A stretch of DNA of 64,000 bases from Chryseobacterium sp. StRB126 (GCF_000829375.1 NZ_AP014624.1:1922001-1986000), one strand, 5' to 3'. Positions 43,776 through 52,802 are shown, numbered from the stretch's first letter. The notes: a model not told the origin generated them from the letters alone. Numbers and translations: made by a program.

Positions 43776-43802
43776 ATTAGTCTACTTATTTTGTAGGATA
43801 AT
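43776..43802. promoter_or_regulatory. Palindromic operator, probable Rrf2 site
   Basis: ATTA-GT-CTACTTA-T-TTTGTAG-GA-TAAT, the same 4-2-7-1-7-2-4 plan as 33567-33593. A -7-like box GATATTTG follows at 43813-43820, so the site covers the -33 region. Confidence 0.75.
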
Positions 43803-43842
43803 ATTTTTATTGGATATTTGCATGACTTCAAAAGAATAAATT

Positions 43843-43953
43843 ATGATTCCAAAAGAAGAGGCAGATATTATGAATCCAAATTGGGAAGGAGAGATGTTGA
43901 ATGATGCTTTGAATGTGAAGAAAAATAAACTTACAATTTTAGAGCTATGGTGA
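43843..43953 (+). CDS. 36-residue small ORF leading the TauE operon
   Basis: ATG at 43843, 22 bases after the -7-like box, reads MIPKEEADIMNPNWEGEM...KLTILELW and stops in TGGTGA, which overlaps the ATGGTG start of the next gene. The overlap suggests coupled translation. No hydrophobic segment and no family known to me. It may be a leader peptide or the remnant of a gene lost by deletion. Confidence 0.45.
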   Translation: MIPKEEADIMNPNWEGEMLNDALNVKKNKLTILELW

Positions 43954-44834
43954 TTACAAGAAAAATTCAGATAAGGCTCAATGTATTGTTTGTCACAATT
44001 GCTCTGGTATCTGTAGCCATTTTTTCCCTCTATGAACTGGGGTACTTTGATGAGCTGCAACAGATTCTGGCGAAGGACCATTATATTTTTTATTGGATGC
44101 TTCTGGTGGGTGTTTTTGCAGAAATTGTAGCCGGATCCATGGGAATGGGTTATGGAGTAATCTGTACCACCACATTGTTGCTCCTGAATATTCCTCCTCA
44201 TATTGTAAGCGCCAGTATTCACTCCGCAGAAAGTTTTACCACGGCTGCAGGAAGTATAAGCCATATTAAGCTTAAGAATGTAAGTAAGAGTCTGGTGAAG
44301 AAATTAGTTGTTCCGGCAGTCATTGGAGCAGTTATCGGGGCGATTAGTCTTACTTATCTTGGAGAATATTACGCGAAGATCACCAAAACAGTGATTGCTT
44401 TTTACACCCTATATCTTGGATTTCAGATTCTCTCTAATGCTTTTAAAGATAAACAGAATAAAGCACTGAAAAGAAAGACCAACCTTACAAGGCTTGGCGT
44501 AATCGGAGGATTTATAGACTCTTTTGCCGGTGGCGGATGGGGCCCTTTGGTAACCGGAACTCTGATTAAAAATGCTTTTACCCCAAGATTTGCGGTAGGA
44601 AGTTCTACTGTTGCTAAGTTTATCCTGACCATCACAGCTGCTGTCACGTTTTTCTTTACACTGGGAATTCAACACTGGAATATCATTCTGGGGCTTTTAA
44701 TTGGCGGAATTATTACTGCGCCTTTCTCGGCTATGCTTACCGCAAAGCTTCCGGTGAAGAAGATGTTTGTAGTCATTGGAACTTTAGTTATTGTGATGAG
44801 TTCTATAACTATTTATAAATCAGTATTCAGTTAA
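43947..44834 (+). CDS. TauE/SafE (TSUP) family transporter 2
   Basis: 295 residues, about eight membrane helices. TSUP repeats are visible as GVFAEIVAGSMGMGYGVICTTTLL (about 50-75) and GGFIDSFAGGGWGPLVTGTLI (about 190-212). With an Rrf2 regulator and its palindrome upstream it probably exports or imports sulfite-type anions as part of cysteine or sulfate metabolism. It is not a close copy of the TauE/SafE gene at 10948 (different repeat sequences, 295 against 264 residues). Confidence 0.86.
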   Translation: MVITRKIQIRLNVLFVTIALVSVAIFSLYELGYFDELQQILAKDHYIFYWMLLVGVFAEIVAGSMGMGYGVICTTTLLLLNIPPHIVSASIHSAESFTTAAGSISHIKLKNVSKSLVKKLVVPAVIGAVIGAISLTYLGEYYAKITKTVIAFYTLYLGFQILSNAFKDKQNKALKRKTNLTRLGVIGGFIDSFAGGGWGPLVTGTLIKNAFTPRFAVGSSTVAKFILTITAAVTFFFTLGIQHWNIILGLLIGGIITAPFSAMLTAKLPVKKMFVVIGTLVIVMSSITIYKSVFS

Positions 44835-44922
44835 AAATATGTTTGAAAGTGTAAAAATAAAAGGGTCAAAAATAAATTTGATTTTGAAAATATTTTACTT
44901 TTACATCAATAAATATTAGAAT

Positions 44923-45213
44923 ATGAATTTACATATCATTGCACTTTTTAAGTTTAATGAAAATTATCTGATGGAAGCCGTAGAGCTTTTTCAAAACCTG
45001 GTGAAAGAAACAAGAAAAGAAGAAGGATGCCTTCAGTATGACCTTATTGAAGATAAAGACAACAAAGGAACATTCTTCCTGATTGAGCTTTGGGAAAGTG
45101 TTGACCATCATAATAGACACAACGGACAGGATCATCTGCTGGACTTCCGTAAAGATGCTTCCAAAATTATGGAAAGTGGAACGGAGGTTTACAAAGGATT
45201 TAAAATATACTAA
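44923..45213 (+). CDS. Antibiotic biosynthesis monooxygenase (ABM) family protein
   Basis: 96 residues, single ABM ferredoxin-like domain: HIIALFKF, EEGCLQYDLIEDKDNKGTFFLIELWES and the helix with HNGQDHLLDF. Similar to YgiN-type quinol monooxygenases; ABM folds also include heme-degrading IsdG. Its place beside a heme island is suggestive, but the IsdG-type Asn-Trp-His catalytic set cannot be established here. Confidence 0.83.
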   Translation: MNLHIIALFKFNENYLMEAVELFQNLVKETRKEEGCLQYDLIEDKDNKGTFFLIELWESVDHHNRHNGQDHLLDFRKDASKIMESGTEVYKGFKIY

Positions 45214-45220
45214 AACAAAT

Positions 45221-45258
45221 AAAAGGCGGCTTCAGTATTCTGAAGGCCGCCTTTTTAT
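45221..45258. terminator. Bidirectional terminator
   Basis: AAAAGGCGGC-TTCAG pairs with CTGAA-GGCCGCCTTTTT around TATT, between the convergent monooxygenase and T9SS gene. Confidence 0.88.
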
Positions 45259-45290
45259 TAGAAAAAATAGAAAGTATTGTGAGTAAAATA

Positions 45291-46583
45291 TTATTTCACG
45301 ATAAGTTTTTTGGTCTCTGAATTACCACCATAAGTGATTTTCACCATATAATTGCCTGAAGTAAGATGAGAAAGGTTCAGATCCTGTTTGTAAAATCCTG
45401 TTTGATTGGTTAATTCAGAAGCATGTACCTTTTTTCCGGTAAGGTCATATACTTCTACACTCCCTTTATTGCTTGCTTTTTCTTTAACATCAAATAGTAC
45501 AGTTACTTTTTTATCTGCGGTTGTAGGGTTTGGGTAGATTCCGAAAGAAGCTTTTTTACTTACTTCTGTAATTCCCAGCGATCCTGTAATTTTTTTATAC
45601 TTGAAAAACATGTTTCCTGTACTGGAACCGTCACTTTGAGTAAAATACATTCTGTAATAATCGCTATCTTTTTTCACATAATAAACAACATTATTCTTTA
45701 ATGTCGTAATGCTTTTCCATGAATGGCCAATGGATGTGATATTAGATGAAAAACTATTGGCTGCAGGGATATTTCCATTAGCTATCTCCTGAGTTTCAGG
45801 GCTTACCATTGCTATTTTAAGGCTAGGACTTTGAATAGCCCCTGCAACAGGATACATCTGAACACCATTATAGAAGGTAAAATATTTTGTAAACACTAAG
45901 TCCCATGCGTTTCTTGAAGGTTCCATATTAGGAACTTTTGCTCCGGTATCAAATGAAAAATAATTAAAGAAAGCATCATCTGTTCCGTTAGCTATAGTCT
46001 TTGTTTCCGTAGGACTCCATGCTGTACCATTCCATTTAGAGTATTTGAATGTGTATCCAGCAAATGCATCTTCAATAGCAAACTTAATATAAATTCCTGA
46101 AGCATATTTTAAAACAAAAATTGCTTTCCCTTGAACATGATGGCTCACTGTATTATAAACTCCCCATCCTGTAGAAGGAATATTAGGGTTAGGAGCTGTA
46201 ATAGGTCCCTGTTCAAAAGCTCCCTGACTCCAATCTGTAGTTTGATCAGGGTTATAAAGGGGTTCTCCCCAAGAAGCTTCGTTGTTTATATCGATATTAT
46301 CCCATTCAGCTAAACTGGTAGCAGCAGTATATACTTCAATGTTCTTAGCGTCATTAATTCTTGTTCCTGTTGTGTAAGGAGAAACTCTATAGAATGCTAC
46401 ATCCCACGCATTTGCCGGTTGAGATACCATGTTTCCATCAGTAAAATTAAAGAATGAACGATTCTGGTATCCACTTCCCAATGTCATATTTGCTTGGGTA
46501 TATCCTAACGCATCTGTCTGTGCCAAGATGGTCTGTTGAACAGTAAAGGCAAGCACCGAAGCCAATAATAGTTTTGTTCTCAT
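45291..46583 (-). CDS. Secreted HmuY-like protein with T9SS sorting domain
   Basis: 430 residues: signal peptide (to LAQ, about 21), two HmuY-like halves each carrying the N-A-W-D-(V/L)-x-F motif (NAWDVAFYRVSPYTTGTRIN near 58 and NAWDLVFTKYFTFYNG near 226), and a type A T9SS C-terminal domain (FGIYPNPTTADKKVTV ... SGNYMVKITYGGNSETKKLIVK). HmuY proteins are outer-surface hemophores. Here the hemophore is T9SS-exported and doubled, unlike the lipoprotein HmuY at 49772. The promoter has Fur-like half-sites on both sides of a perfect -7 box. Confidence 0.82.
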   Translation of the reverse strand: MRTKLLLASVLAFTVQQTILAQTDALGYTQANMTLGSGYQNRSFFNFTDGNMVSQPANAWDVAFYRVSPYTTGTRINDAKNIEVYTAATSLAEWDNIDINNEASWGEPLYNPDQTTDWSQGAFEQGPITAPNPNIPSTGWGVYNTVSHHVQGKAIFVLKYASGIYIKFAIEDAFAGYTFKYSKWNGTAWSPTETKTIANGTDDAFFNYFSFDTGAKVPNMEPSRNAWDLVFTKYFTFYNGVQMYPVAGAIQSPSLKIAMVSPETQEIANGNIPAANSFSSNITSIGHSWKSITTLKNNVVYYVKKDSDYYRMYFTQSDGSSTGNMFFKYKKITGSLGITEVSKKASFGIYPNPTTADKKVTVLFDVKEKASNKGSVEVYDLTGKKVHASELTNQTGFYKQDLNLSHLTSGNYMVKITYGGNSETKKLIVK

Positions 46584-46601
46584 AATTTATTTTTAAAATT
46601 A

Positions 46602-46655
46602 TTATTTAGAATGTTTCAACAAAAGTATATATTTATTTTTAATCATTCTAAATAA
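46602..46655 (-). promoter_or_regulatory. Fur-like half-sites flanking a -7 box
   Basis: TTATTTAGAATG (46602-46613) and its mirror CATTCTAAATAA (46644-46655) flank the exact -7 box TACTTTTG (minus strand, 46620-46627) of the HmuY-like T9SS gene. The same half-site recurs at 47557 and 47596. Resemblance to Bacteroidota Fur sites is from memory. Confidence 0.6.
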
Positions 46656-46691
46656 AAATATGATTTTTATCGTGTTTTAATCTTTATTAGA

Positions 46692-46723
46692 AACAAAAAA
46701 ACCGAAAGGAAGGTTCCTCTCGG
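46692..46723 (-). terminator. Terminator of the secreted T9SS gene at 46756
   Basis: CCGAGAGGAA pairs with TTCCTTTCGG on the minus strand, followed by seven T. Confidence 0.7.
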
Positions 46724-46755
46724 CTTTATCTAGGCAGATAAGAGTCTAATAAATC

Positions 46756-47547
46756 TTATTTTTTAATGAATTTTGATTGAAAGGTTTTACCATCTGCTGT
46801 TTCAATGGAAGCGTAATATACTCCTTTCTGTAAATGATTGATAGTAAACGATTCTCCGTTTGGCTTCCCTTCTGCTACTTTCTGTCCTGAAGCAGAATAA
46901 ATCTGTACATTTTTAAGCTGTTTTTTCGTGATAAATACAAGAGCTGTATTGTCTGTGTTCATGGCGAACTTCACCTCTTCTTTTGATGCTGTATTTTCTT
47001 TTACCCCTAAAGATGAAGTGCTATTATATACGACATCATCAATCTGAATGGCAGTGTGCATATTGCTTCCAATGATTTTAAATGCAATATATTGTTTGGA
47101 AGAAGCTGGTACAGATAATGAATACTGTACATTACCAGCAGTCAGATTAATAATATTACCAATAGAAGTAAATGTACTCATATCAGTAGTATTATCTACT
47201 AAACCTATTTCTATTGTTCCGGTTGCTCCTGAGGTAGATCCTGTCGTTAAGGCAGCTTTAAAAGTTAAGGTTTTGTTTCCATCTGGTGCAACAATTTGTG
47301 GAGTAATCAGGTAACCGGCTGTATTAGCAGCTGAAAAACTATAGTATTGTATAAGTTTATTCGTTGTTCCAGCAACATAAACCCAAGGACCGGATGTTGT
47401 ATTTTGGATATTTGACCAGTTGTTTTGAGGCCAGGGGGCAGTATTTCCTGCTGTAAATGTCTGAAAATCTTCATTAATAGTTGCTGATTGTGCATTTGCT
47501 GTTACTGCTGTAAACAGTAACGTGGCAAAGAGTAGTCTTAATTTCAT
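46756..47547 (-). CDS. Secreted T9SS protein with cleaved-adhesin/choice-of-anchor-like domain
   Basis: 263 residues. Signal peptide (to ANAQ, about 20); a jelly-roll domain (about 22-175) that starts INEDFQTFTAGNTAPWPQNNW and contains GYLITPQI and ISIDD-like IQIDDVVYN, the pattern of choice-of-anchor J/cleaved adhesin domains; and a type A T9SS C-terminal domain (NVQIYSASGQKVAEG ... KGVYYASIETADGKTFQSKFIKK). Divergent from the TonB receptor gene and sharing its regulatory region, so probably part of the heme/iron response. Confidence 0.8.
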   Translation of the reverse strand: MKLRLLFATLLFTAVTANAQSATINEDFQTFTAGNTAPWPQNNWSNIQNTTSGPWVYVAGTTNKLIQYYSFSAANTAGYLITPQIVAPDGNKTLTFKAALTTGSTSGATGTIEIGLVDNTTDMSTFTSIGNIINLTAGNVQYSLSVPASSKQYIAFKIIGSNMHTAIQIDDVVYNSTSSLGVKENTASKEEVKFAMNTDNTALVFITKKQLKNVQIYSASGQKVAEGKPNGESFTINHLQKGVYYASIETADGKTFQSKFIKK

Positions 47548-47556
47548 AAATTATCA

Positions 47557-47623
47557 TTATTTAGAATTATTACACAAAAATATATATTTATTTTTAATTG
47601 TTCTAAATAAAGCTTTATATTTG
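47557..47623. promoter_or_regulatory. Divergent promoter with two Fur-like half-sites
   Basis: TTATTTAGAATTATT (47557-47571) and AATTGTTCTAAATAA (47596-47610) face each other. Between them is the minus-strand -7 box TATTTTTG (47575-47582) of the secreted gene; right after them is the plus-strand -7 box TATATTTG (47616-47623) of the TonB receptor. One regulator could close both promoters. Confidence 0.65.
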
Positions 47624-47643
47624 TTGAAAATTTTTTGCCCCCT

Positions 47644-49761
47644 ATGAAGAAGAAGGTGCTTTCAATATTATCATTATCCGCGATCTGCTGGATTAATGCA
47701 CAGGAACAGGATTCTCTTAAACAGAAAAAGATAGAAGAGGTTGTTGTTACAGGACAATATACTCAACAGTCTGTCAATAAATCTATCTATAAAGTTGAAG
47801 TGATCAATGCAGCACAGATTAAGAATATGGCAGCAACCAATGTTGCAGATGTTCTGAATCAAAGCCTTAATATATTGATTACTTCGGATCGTAATTCCGG
47901 CAATTCTACAGCAAGCTTAATGGGACTTGGAGGGGAATATACTAAAGTCCTAATTGATAATATTCCTGTAGTGGGAGATATAGGATTGGGAAATAATATA
48001 GACCTTACTAAGCTTAACATCAACAATGTAGAAAGAATAGAAGTGGTAAGAGGCTCCATGGGAGTTGACTACGGAAGCAATGCTGTGGCAGGGGTTATTA
48101 ATATTATTACCAAGAAAAACAGCAAGAAAAAACTAACGTTAAATGCTTCTGTGCAGGAAGAAACGGTAGGGAAAGAATATGATATTAAGAAAAAAGGGGA
48201 GGGTAGACATATCCAGACTTTAAATATTGGTTATAATATTAATGAAAACTGGTATGTAGGAGCTAATATTAACCACAACGATTTTCAGGGATTCAAAGGA
48301 ACGCAAGAAGGATATAAGTATTTTGAACAGGATGGGAAAAGAGGATATCTATGGCAGCCTAAGGATGTTCTTAATGTTGATGGAGTTATAAGATATAATA
48401 AGAATAAAACTTCAATATTTTATAAATTCGGTTTTGTCAGTGAAAAACTGAATTATTATAATCCAATTGTCAACGAGTATTTTTATGATGTAAAGAACAG
48501 AACTTACTCTTCCAATGACAGAGACTACTATACAACCAGATACTTACATCAGCTTAATGTACAGGCTAAATTAGGAACGGTAAACTATACCGGAGATTTC
48601 TCTTATCAGACTCAGGATAGAAAGTACAGAGATTTTAAATATGATATTCCAAACAGAAAAGTAATTGGTGATAAAGACGACTATCAATCTTATAATAAAG
48701 CAGACATTATTTATTCAAGAGGAGTTTTCAGTAACTTTTTAGATAATAAAAAAATTGATTTCCAATTAGGCTATGAATTGGATCATACCTCAGGTTTTGC
48801 AGGAAATATCGCAGGTAGCTTCAAGGGAACGGATAATGTGAAAAGAAAAATATTCAATTATGCCAATTTTATGTCTGTTGAATGGAATGCTACAAATTGG
48901 TTGTCACTACGTCCCGGATATCGTTTGGCGTTAAGTGATAAATTTGATGTACAACATAACTATTCCTTAACAGCAAGAGCAAAAGTTACTGATAATGATA
49001 ATTTCAGATTAGTAGTAGGAAGTGCCAACCGTTTCCCAAACTTTGATGAACTCTATACTTATATGGTAGACAGTAACCATGATATCAGAGGGAATGAAAA
49101 CCTTACTCCTGAAACAGGGATGACAGCTTCATTAAATGGAGAAAAAACACTTACAACCGCTTCTGGATGGAATATCGGATTAGGGGCAAGCGCCACTTAT
49201 CTTCATGTAAAAGACAGAATAGAATCTGTAACCGTAAGCAGACAACCTTTAAAATATCAGTATCTTAATCTGAATAAATATAAATCTTATTTGTTCGAAG
49301 CTAATTTTAAAGCTCAGAAAGAGCAGCTTTCTCTTGCAGCGAATGTTGCTTATTATGGAACTTCAAAACAGCTGACAGATGGATTCATCACTTCACCCAA
49401 CGACTTCTTTTATACATTGGAGGCTAGTGCCATGGTGAACTATACCATTCCGAATGTAAACACCACCTTATCATTATTCTATAAATACACAGGGAAAACA
49501 CAACAGTTTACCTTGTCTCCTGATCTTAAAAATCCAACCTACGAACTTGGAGAAAGAGGGGGTTTTCATATGATGAACTTCATTGTTACGCAACCTTTCT
49601 TTAATCAACATCTGGAGGTAGGCCTCGGAGTGAAAAATATTTTTGATGTAACCTCTGTAAGAGATACTACCCTTACAGGAAATGCTCATAGTACTACAGA
49701 ACCAAAAATTAATTTGTTCTATGGCAGAAGCTTCTTTACCCGATTAAGCTATAATTTTTAA
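47644..49761 (+). CDS. hmuR: TonB-dependent heme/hemophore receptor (HmuR-like)
   Basis: 705 residues from the ATG at 47644 (MKKKVLSIL); a TTG three codons earlier is also open but the ATG heads a normal signal peptide ending NAQ. TonB box-like EEVVVTGQ near 30, plug domain (about 35-160, VADVLNQ, GVDYGSNAVAGVINIITKK) and a 22-strand barrel ending in an aromatic residue (RLSYNF). It heads a heme operon with HmuY and an ABC importer, so heme or a hemophore-heme complex is the likely ligand. Confidence 0.9.
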   Translation: MKKKVLSILSLSAICWINAQEQDSLKQKKIEEVVVTGQYTQQSVNKSIYKVEVINAAQIKNMAATNVADVLNQSLNILITSDRNSGNSTASLMGLGGEYTKVLIDNIPVVGDIGLGNNIDLTKLNINNVERIEVVRGSMGVDYGSNAVAGVINIITKKNSKKKLTLNASVQEETVGKEYDIKKKGEGRHIQTLNIGYNINENWYVGANINHNDFQGFKGTQEGYKYFEQDGKRGYLWQPKDVLNVDGVIRYNKNKTSIFYKFGFVSEKLNYYNPIVNEYFYDVKNRTYSSNDRDYYTTRYLHQLNVQAKLGTVNYTGDFSYQTQDRKYRDFKYDIPNRKVIGDKDDYQSYNKADIIYSRGVFSNFLDNKKIDFQLGYELDHTSGFAGNIAGSFKGTDNVKRKIFNYANFMSVEWNATNWLSLRPGYRLALSDKFDVQHNYSLTARAKVTDNDNFRLVVGSANRFPNFDELYTYMVDSNHDIRGNENLTPETGMTASLNGEKTLTTASGWNIGLGASATYLHVKDRIESVTVSRQPLKYQYLNLNKYKSYLFEANFKAQKEQLSLAANVAYYGTSKQLTDGFITSPNDFFYTLEASAMVNYTIPNVNTTLSLFYKYTGKTQQFTLSPDLKNPTYELGERGGFHMMNFIVTQPFFNQHLEVGLGVKNIFDVTSVRDTTLTGNAHSTTEPKINLFYGRSFFTRLSYNF

Positions 49762-49771
49762 AATTCTAACA

Positions 49772-50878
49772 ATGAAAAAGATATTATTTTATCTATTAAT
49801 AGGAACATCATTTCTTGCCCAATCCTGTATTAATGCTAATGAAGATCCGGTATCGGTTGTCCCTTCAGAAGGGATATCTGTAAATCCGTTTGTGAATGGA
49901 TCAGCACAGCCTAATCAGGTGTGGATAGACTTAAGTGATGTGAATGAGCAGAATGGACAGCCAAAACAGACTACTACTAACAGAACAGACTGGGACCTTG
50001 CCTTTTATTCAGGAAATGAATTTAAAGTGATTTTGAACACGTCTATTATGATGGCTGCAGGTAAAATTCCGAATATCACTGATATTGAAAAGGTAAAAGA
50101 ATCTGATATTGCCAGTTTAAAGGACGAGGTGCAGGTTGCTAACTTTAACCCTGATAATGTACAATATATTGATGATGTAAAAGGAAATTTTCCTACTGGC
50201 ACTACAGCCATAGAAGAAATAAAAGCTACGGCATCTGAAAATGCAGTTTATCTTATTAACCTTGGTAAAGAACTTTATACAGGAACAATAGCAACAGGTT
50301 CAACCATCACAGGTGGAGATGACAGAGGCTGGATGAAAGTACAAATAGTAAGACAGGGGGATGGCTATAAAGTAAGATATGGGCAACTGAATGCTGCCGG
50401 TGCAGCTATTAAAGAAGTAGAAGTGAAGAAAAATAAAGCTTACAACTTTACCTTCTTTAACTTAAAAAAGAATCAGGAAGTATTTATTCAGCCGAAAAAA
50501 AATAAATGGGACATCTGTTTCACTGTATTTACCAATATCATTCCAAGTGTAGGAAGCTATATTAATGCAGATTTTGTAACCACCAATAATGTAGGAAATG
50601 TAGGAGCATATGAAGTGAAAGTGGCATCAGGAGCAATGGTGGAAACCTTCAATAAATTTAAAAAGGAGAACGTAGATGATTCCAAATTTGTATACAATGA
50701 CCAAAGAATAATTGGAGGAAACTGGAGAGAAGTGGGGCCGGAAGGGTCTAAAGTAAAAGGAGATATCTTCTATATCATTAAAGATGGAGCAGGGGCTTAT
50801 TATAAAATAAGATTCGTGAAAATTGTTAATGAAAAAGGAGAAAGAGGGCATCCAACGTTTCTGTACAAAGCCTTATAA
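49772..50878 (+). CDS. hmuY: HmuY-family heme-binding lipoprotein
   Basis: 368 residues with a lipoprotein signal (LAQSC, Cys19). HmuY fold: VNPFVNGSAQPNQVWIDLSD, the N-R-T-D-W-D-L-A-F-Y-S-G motif and a second WDICFTVFTNI near 250. In Porphyromonas HmuY is a surface hemophore that passes heme to the TonB receptor HmuR; the adjacent receptor gene is 10 bases upstream, and the ABC importer follows. Confidence 0.88.
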   Translation: MKKILFYLLIGTSFLAQSCINANEDPVSVVPSEGISVNPFVNGSAQPNQVWIDLSDVNEQNGQPKQTTTNRTDWDLAFYSGNEFKVILNTSIMMAAGKIPNITDIEKVKESDIASLKDEVQVANFNPDNVQYIDDVKGNFPTGTTAIEEIKATASENAVYLINLGKELYTGTIATGSTITGGDDRGWMKVQIVRQGDGYKVRYGQLNAAGAAIKEVEVKKNKAYNFTFFNLKKNQEVFIQPKKNKWDICFTVFTNIIPSVGSYINADFVTTNNVGNVGAYEVKVASGAMVETFNKFKKENVDDSKFVYNDQRIIGGNWREVGPEGSKVKGDIFYIIKDGAGAYYKIRFVKIVNEKGERGHPTFLYKAL

Positions 50879-50899
50879 TAAATCAAATAATAGTATATC

Positions 50900-51778
50900 A
50901 TGAAGAAATTTATCCTTGCAGCTTCAGTTCTTGTAGCGTTGTATTCATGCAAAAAAGAAGAAGGTGCTAAAAAAGAAAATGCAACGGAAGCTACATCTGA
51001 AGCTCCGAAAAGCAATAATAAAATCGTAACCCTAAGCGGCGGAATTACAGAGATTGTAACTGCTTTAGGTCATGAAAAAGAAATCGTAGGAACAGATGTT
51101 ACCAGTACTTATCCGGCAAGTTTAAAAGCTACAGCTAAGGATCTTGGACATGTAAGATCAATGACTATTGAACCGATTATGGCCGTAGGCCCTACTTTAA
51201 TTCTGGCTTCAGATAAAGATATCAATCCGGAATTATTAGGAAAAATCAAGACATCAGGGATCAAAACTGAAGTTTTCAAACAGGAATATACCGTTGAAGG
51301 AACTAAAAAACTGATTGAAGAGGTGGCCAAAGCGGTAGGGAATACGGATTATCAGAAACTAAATGATAAAATAGATGCCGATCTGAAGCAGGTTCAGCCT
51401 CTTACTAAAAAAACAAAAGTATTATTCATTTATGCAAGAGGAAATATGCTGATGGTAGCAGGTAAAAATACCCCAATGGCCTCTTTAATTAATCTTGCAG
51501 GTGCAGAAAATGCAGTAAATGACTTTGAAGATTTCAAACCATTAACGCCGGAAGCAGTTGTAAAAGCTAATCCTGATGTATTGTTCTTCTTTGAAACAGG
51601 ATTACAGGGAGCAGGAGGAAACGAAGGAGCATTGAAGATGCCGGGAGTTTCCCAGACTAACGCCGGAAAAAATAAGAAAATCATCGCAATGGATGGAGGG
51701 TTAGTGTCAGGTTTTGGCCCAAGACTAGGAGAAGCAGCAGTTGGATTAAACAAACTTTTAATTGAAAACGCAAAGTAA
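50900..51778 (+). CDS. hmuT: Heme ABC transporter substrate-binding lipoprotein HmuT
   Basis: 292 residues, lipoprotein signal (VALYSC, Cys17), then a cluster A-II periplasmic binding protein fold: KIVTLSGGITEIVTALGHEKEIVGTDVTSTYPA, GHVRSMTIEPIMAVGPTLIL and a long linking helix. Carries heme in the periplasm to the HmuUV importer. The end overlaps the permease start by 17 bases. Confidence 0.9.
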   Translation: MKKFILAASVLVALYSCKKEEGAKKENATEATSEAPKSNNKIVTLSGGITEIVTALGHEKEIVGTDVTSTYPASLKATAKDLGHVRSMTIEPIMAVGPTLILASDKDINPELLGKIKTSGIKTEVFKQEYTVEGTKKLIEEVAKAVGNTDYQKLNDKIDADLKQVQPLTKKTKVLFIYARGNMLMVAGKNTPMASLINLAGAENAVNDFEDFKPLTPEAVVKANPDVLFFFETGLQGAGGNEGALKMPGVSQTNAGKNKKIIAMDGGLVSGFGPRLGEAAVGLNKLLIENAK

Positions 51779-52802
51779 ATTATACCTTTATCTTACTATA
51801 AGTAGTGCATTGCTGGTTGTTCTGGCAATTGCAGCTCTTAATATTGGCATTTATGATTTTAACGGAGTGTCGCCGTTTACGGTTCTGGGACAGTATATCC
51901 AAGGAGATCCTGGTTTATCCCCGAGTGATAAATATGTGATTTGGGATGTAAGAACTTCCAGAATAGGAATGGCCATTTTAATAGGAAGTATGTTGGCTGT
52001 ATCCGGGACCACATTGCAAGGGCTGTTCAAAAATCCATTGGCAACAGGAGAGGCAATAGGTTTAACGTCAGGAGCTACATTATTAGCTGCATTTGCCATT
52101 GTGCTGGGCGGGCATTTTAAACAATATCTTCCTGAAGTAGTTCAGTTTTCACTAGTAGGTATTTCCGCTTTTATAGGAGCTTTACTGGCTATGATGCTGG
52201 TGTACAGAATCTCTACAAGCGCGGGAAAAACAAATGTCGTAATGATGCTGTTGAGTGGAGTAGCAATTACATCCATAGGCTTTTCTATTACAGGATTTCT
52301 AATCTATATTTCAAAGGATGAACAGTTGAGAGACCTTTCATTCTGGAATATGGGGAGCCTTGCGGCAGCAACATGGACTAAGAATATTGTTCTGGCAGTA
52401 GTCATCGTTATTTCCTACACTATTTTACTTCCGAAGGGGAAAGCATTGAATGCAATGATGTTAGGAGAAAAAGATGCCCAGCATTTAGGAATTCATGTAG
52501 AAAAACTGAAAAAGCAGATTGTGATTATTACATCACTGATGATAGGGACGTCTGTGGCTTTTTCAGGGACAATCGGTTTTGTAGGTCTTATTGTACCTTA
52601 TATTTTAAGACTTTTATTCAAATCGAATTATGTCTTCATTCTACCGTTGTCAGCGGTGTTGGGAAGTATTCTGCTTTTAATTGCAGATACCATCAGCAGA
52701 AGCATTGTGGCTCCATCAGAATTACCGATCGGTATTTTAACCTCCTTGATCGGCGGGCCGATTTTTATAGCTATTTTAATTAAATTTAAAAAATCACTCT
52801 AA
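51762..52802 (+). CDS. hmuU: Heme ABC transporter permease HmuU (FecCD family)
   Basis: 346 residues, about ten membrane helices, FecCD/BtuC family: RTSRIGMAILIGSMLAVSGTTLQGLFKNPLATGEAIGLTSGA, GFVGLIVPYILR and SELPIGILTSLIGGPIF. Start is TTG at 51762, inside the last codons of hmuT; the next in-frame ATG would remove the first membrane helix, so a non-ATG start and coupled translation are likely. Confidence 0.9.
   Translation: MKTQSKLYLYLTISSALLVVLAIAALNIGIYDFNGVSPFTVLGQYIQGDPGLSPSDKYVIWDVRTSRIGMAILIGSMLAVSGTTLQGLFKNPLATGEAIGLTSGATLLAAFAIVLGGHFKQYLPEVVQFSLVGISAFIGALLAMMLVYRISTSAGKTNVVMMLLSGVAITSIGFSITGFLIYISKDEQLRDLSFWNMGSLAAATWTKNIVLAVVIVISYTILLPKGKALNAMMLGEKDAQHLGIHVEKLKKQIVIITSLMIGTSVAFSGTIGFVGLIVPYILRLLFKSNYVFILPLSAVLGSILLLIADTISRSIVAPSELPIGILTSLIGGPIFIAILIKFKKSL

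Noticed and set aside
44923..45213. IsdG-type heme oxygenase
   Set aside because: ABM fold is clear and heme genes are near, but the catalytic residues of IsdG cannot be identified, and a terminator separates it from the heme island.
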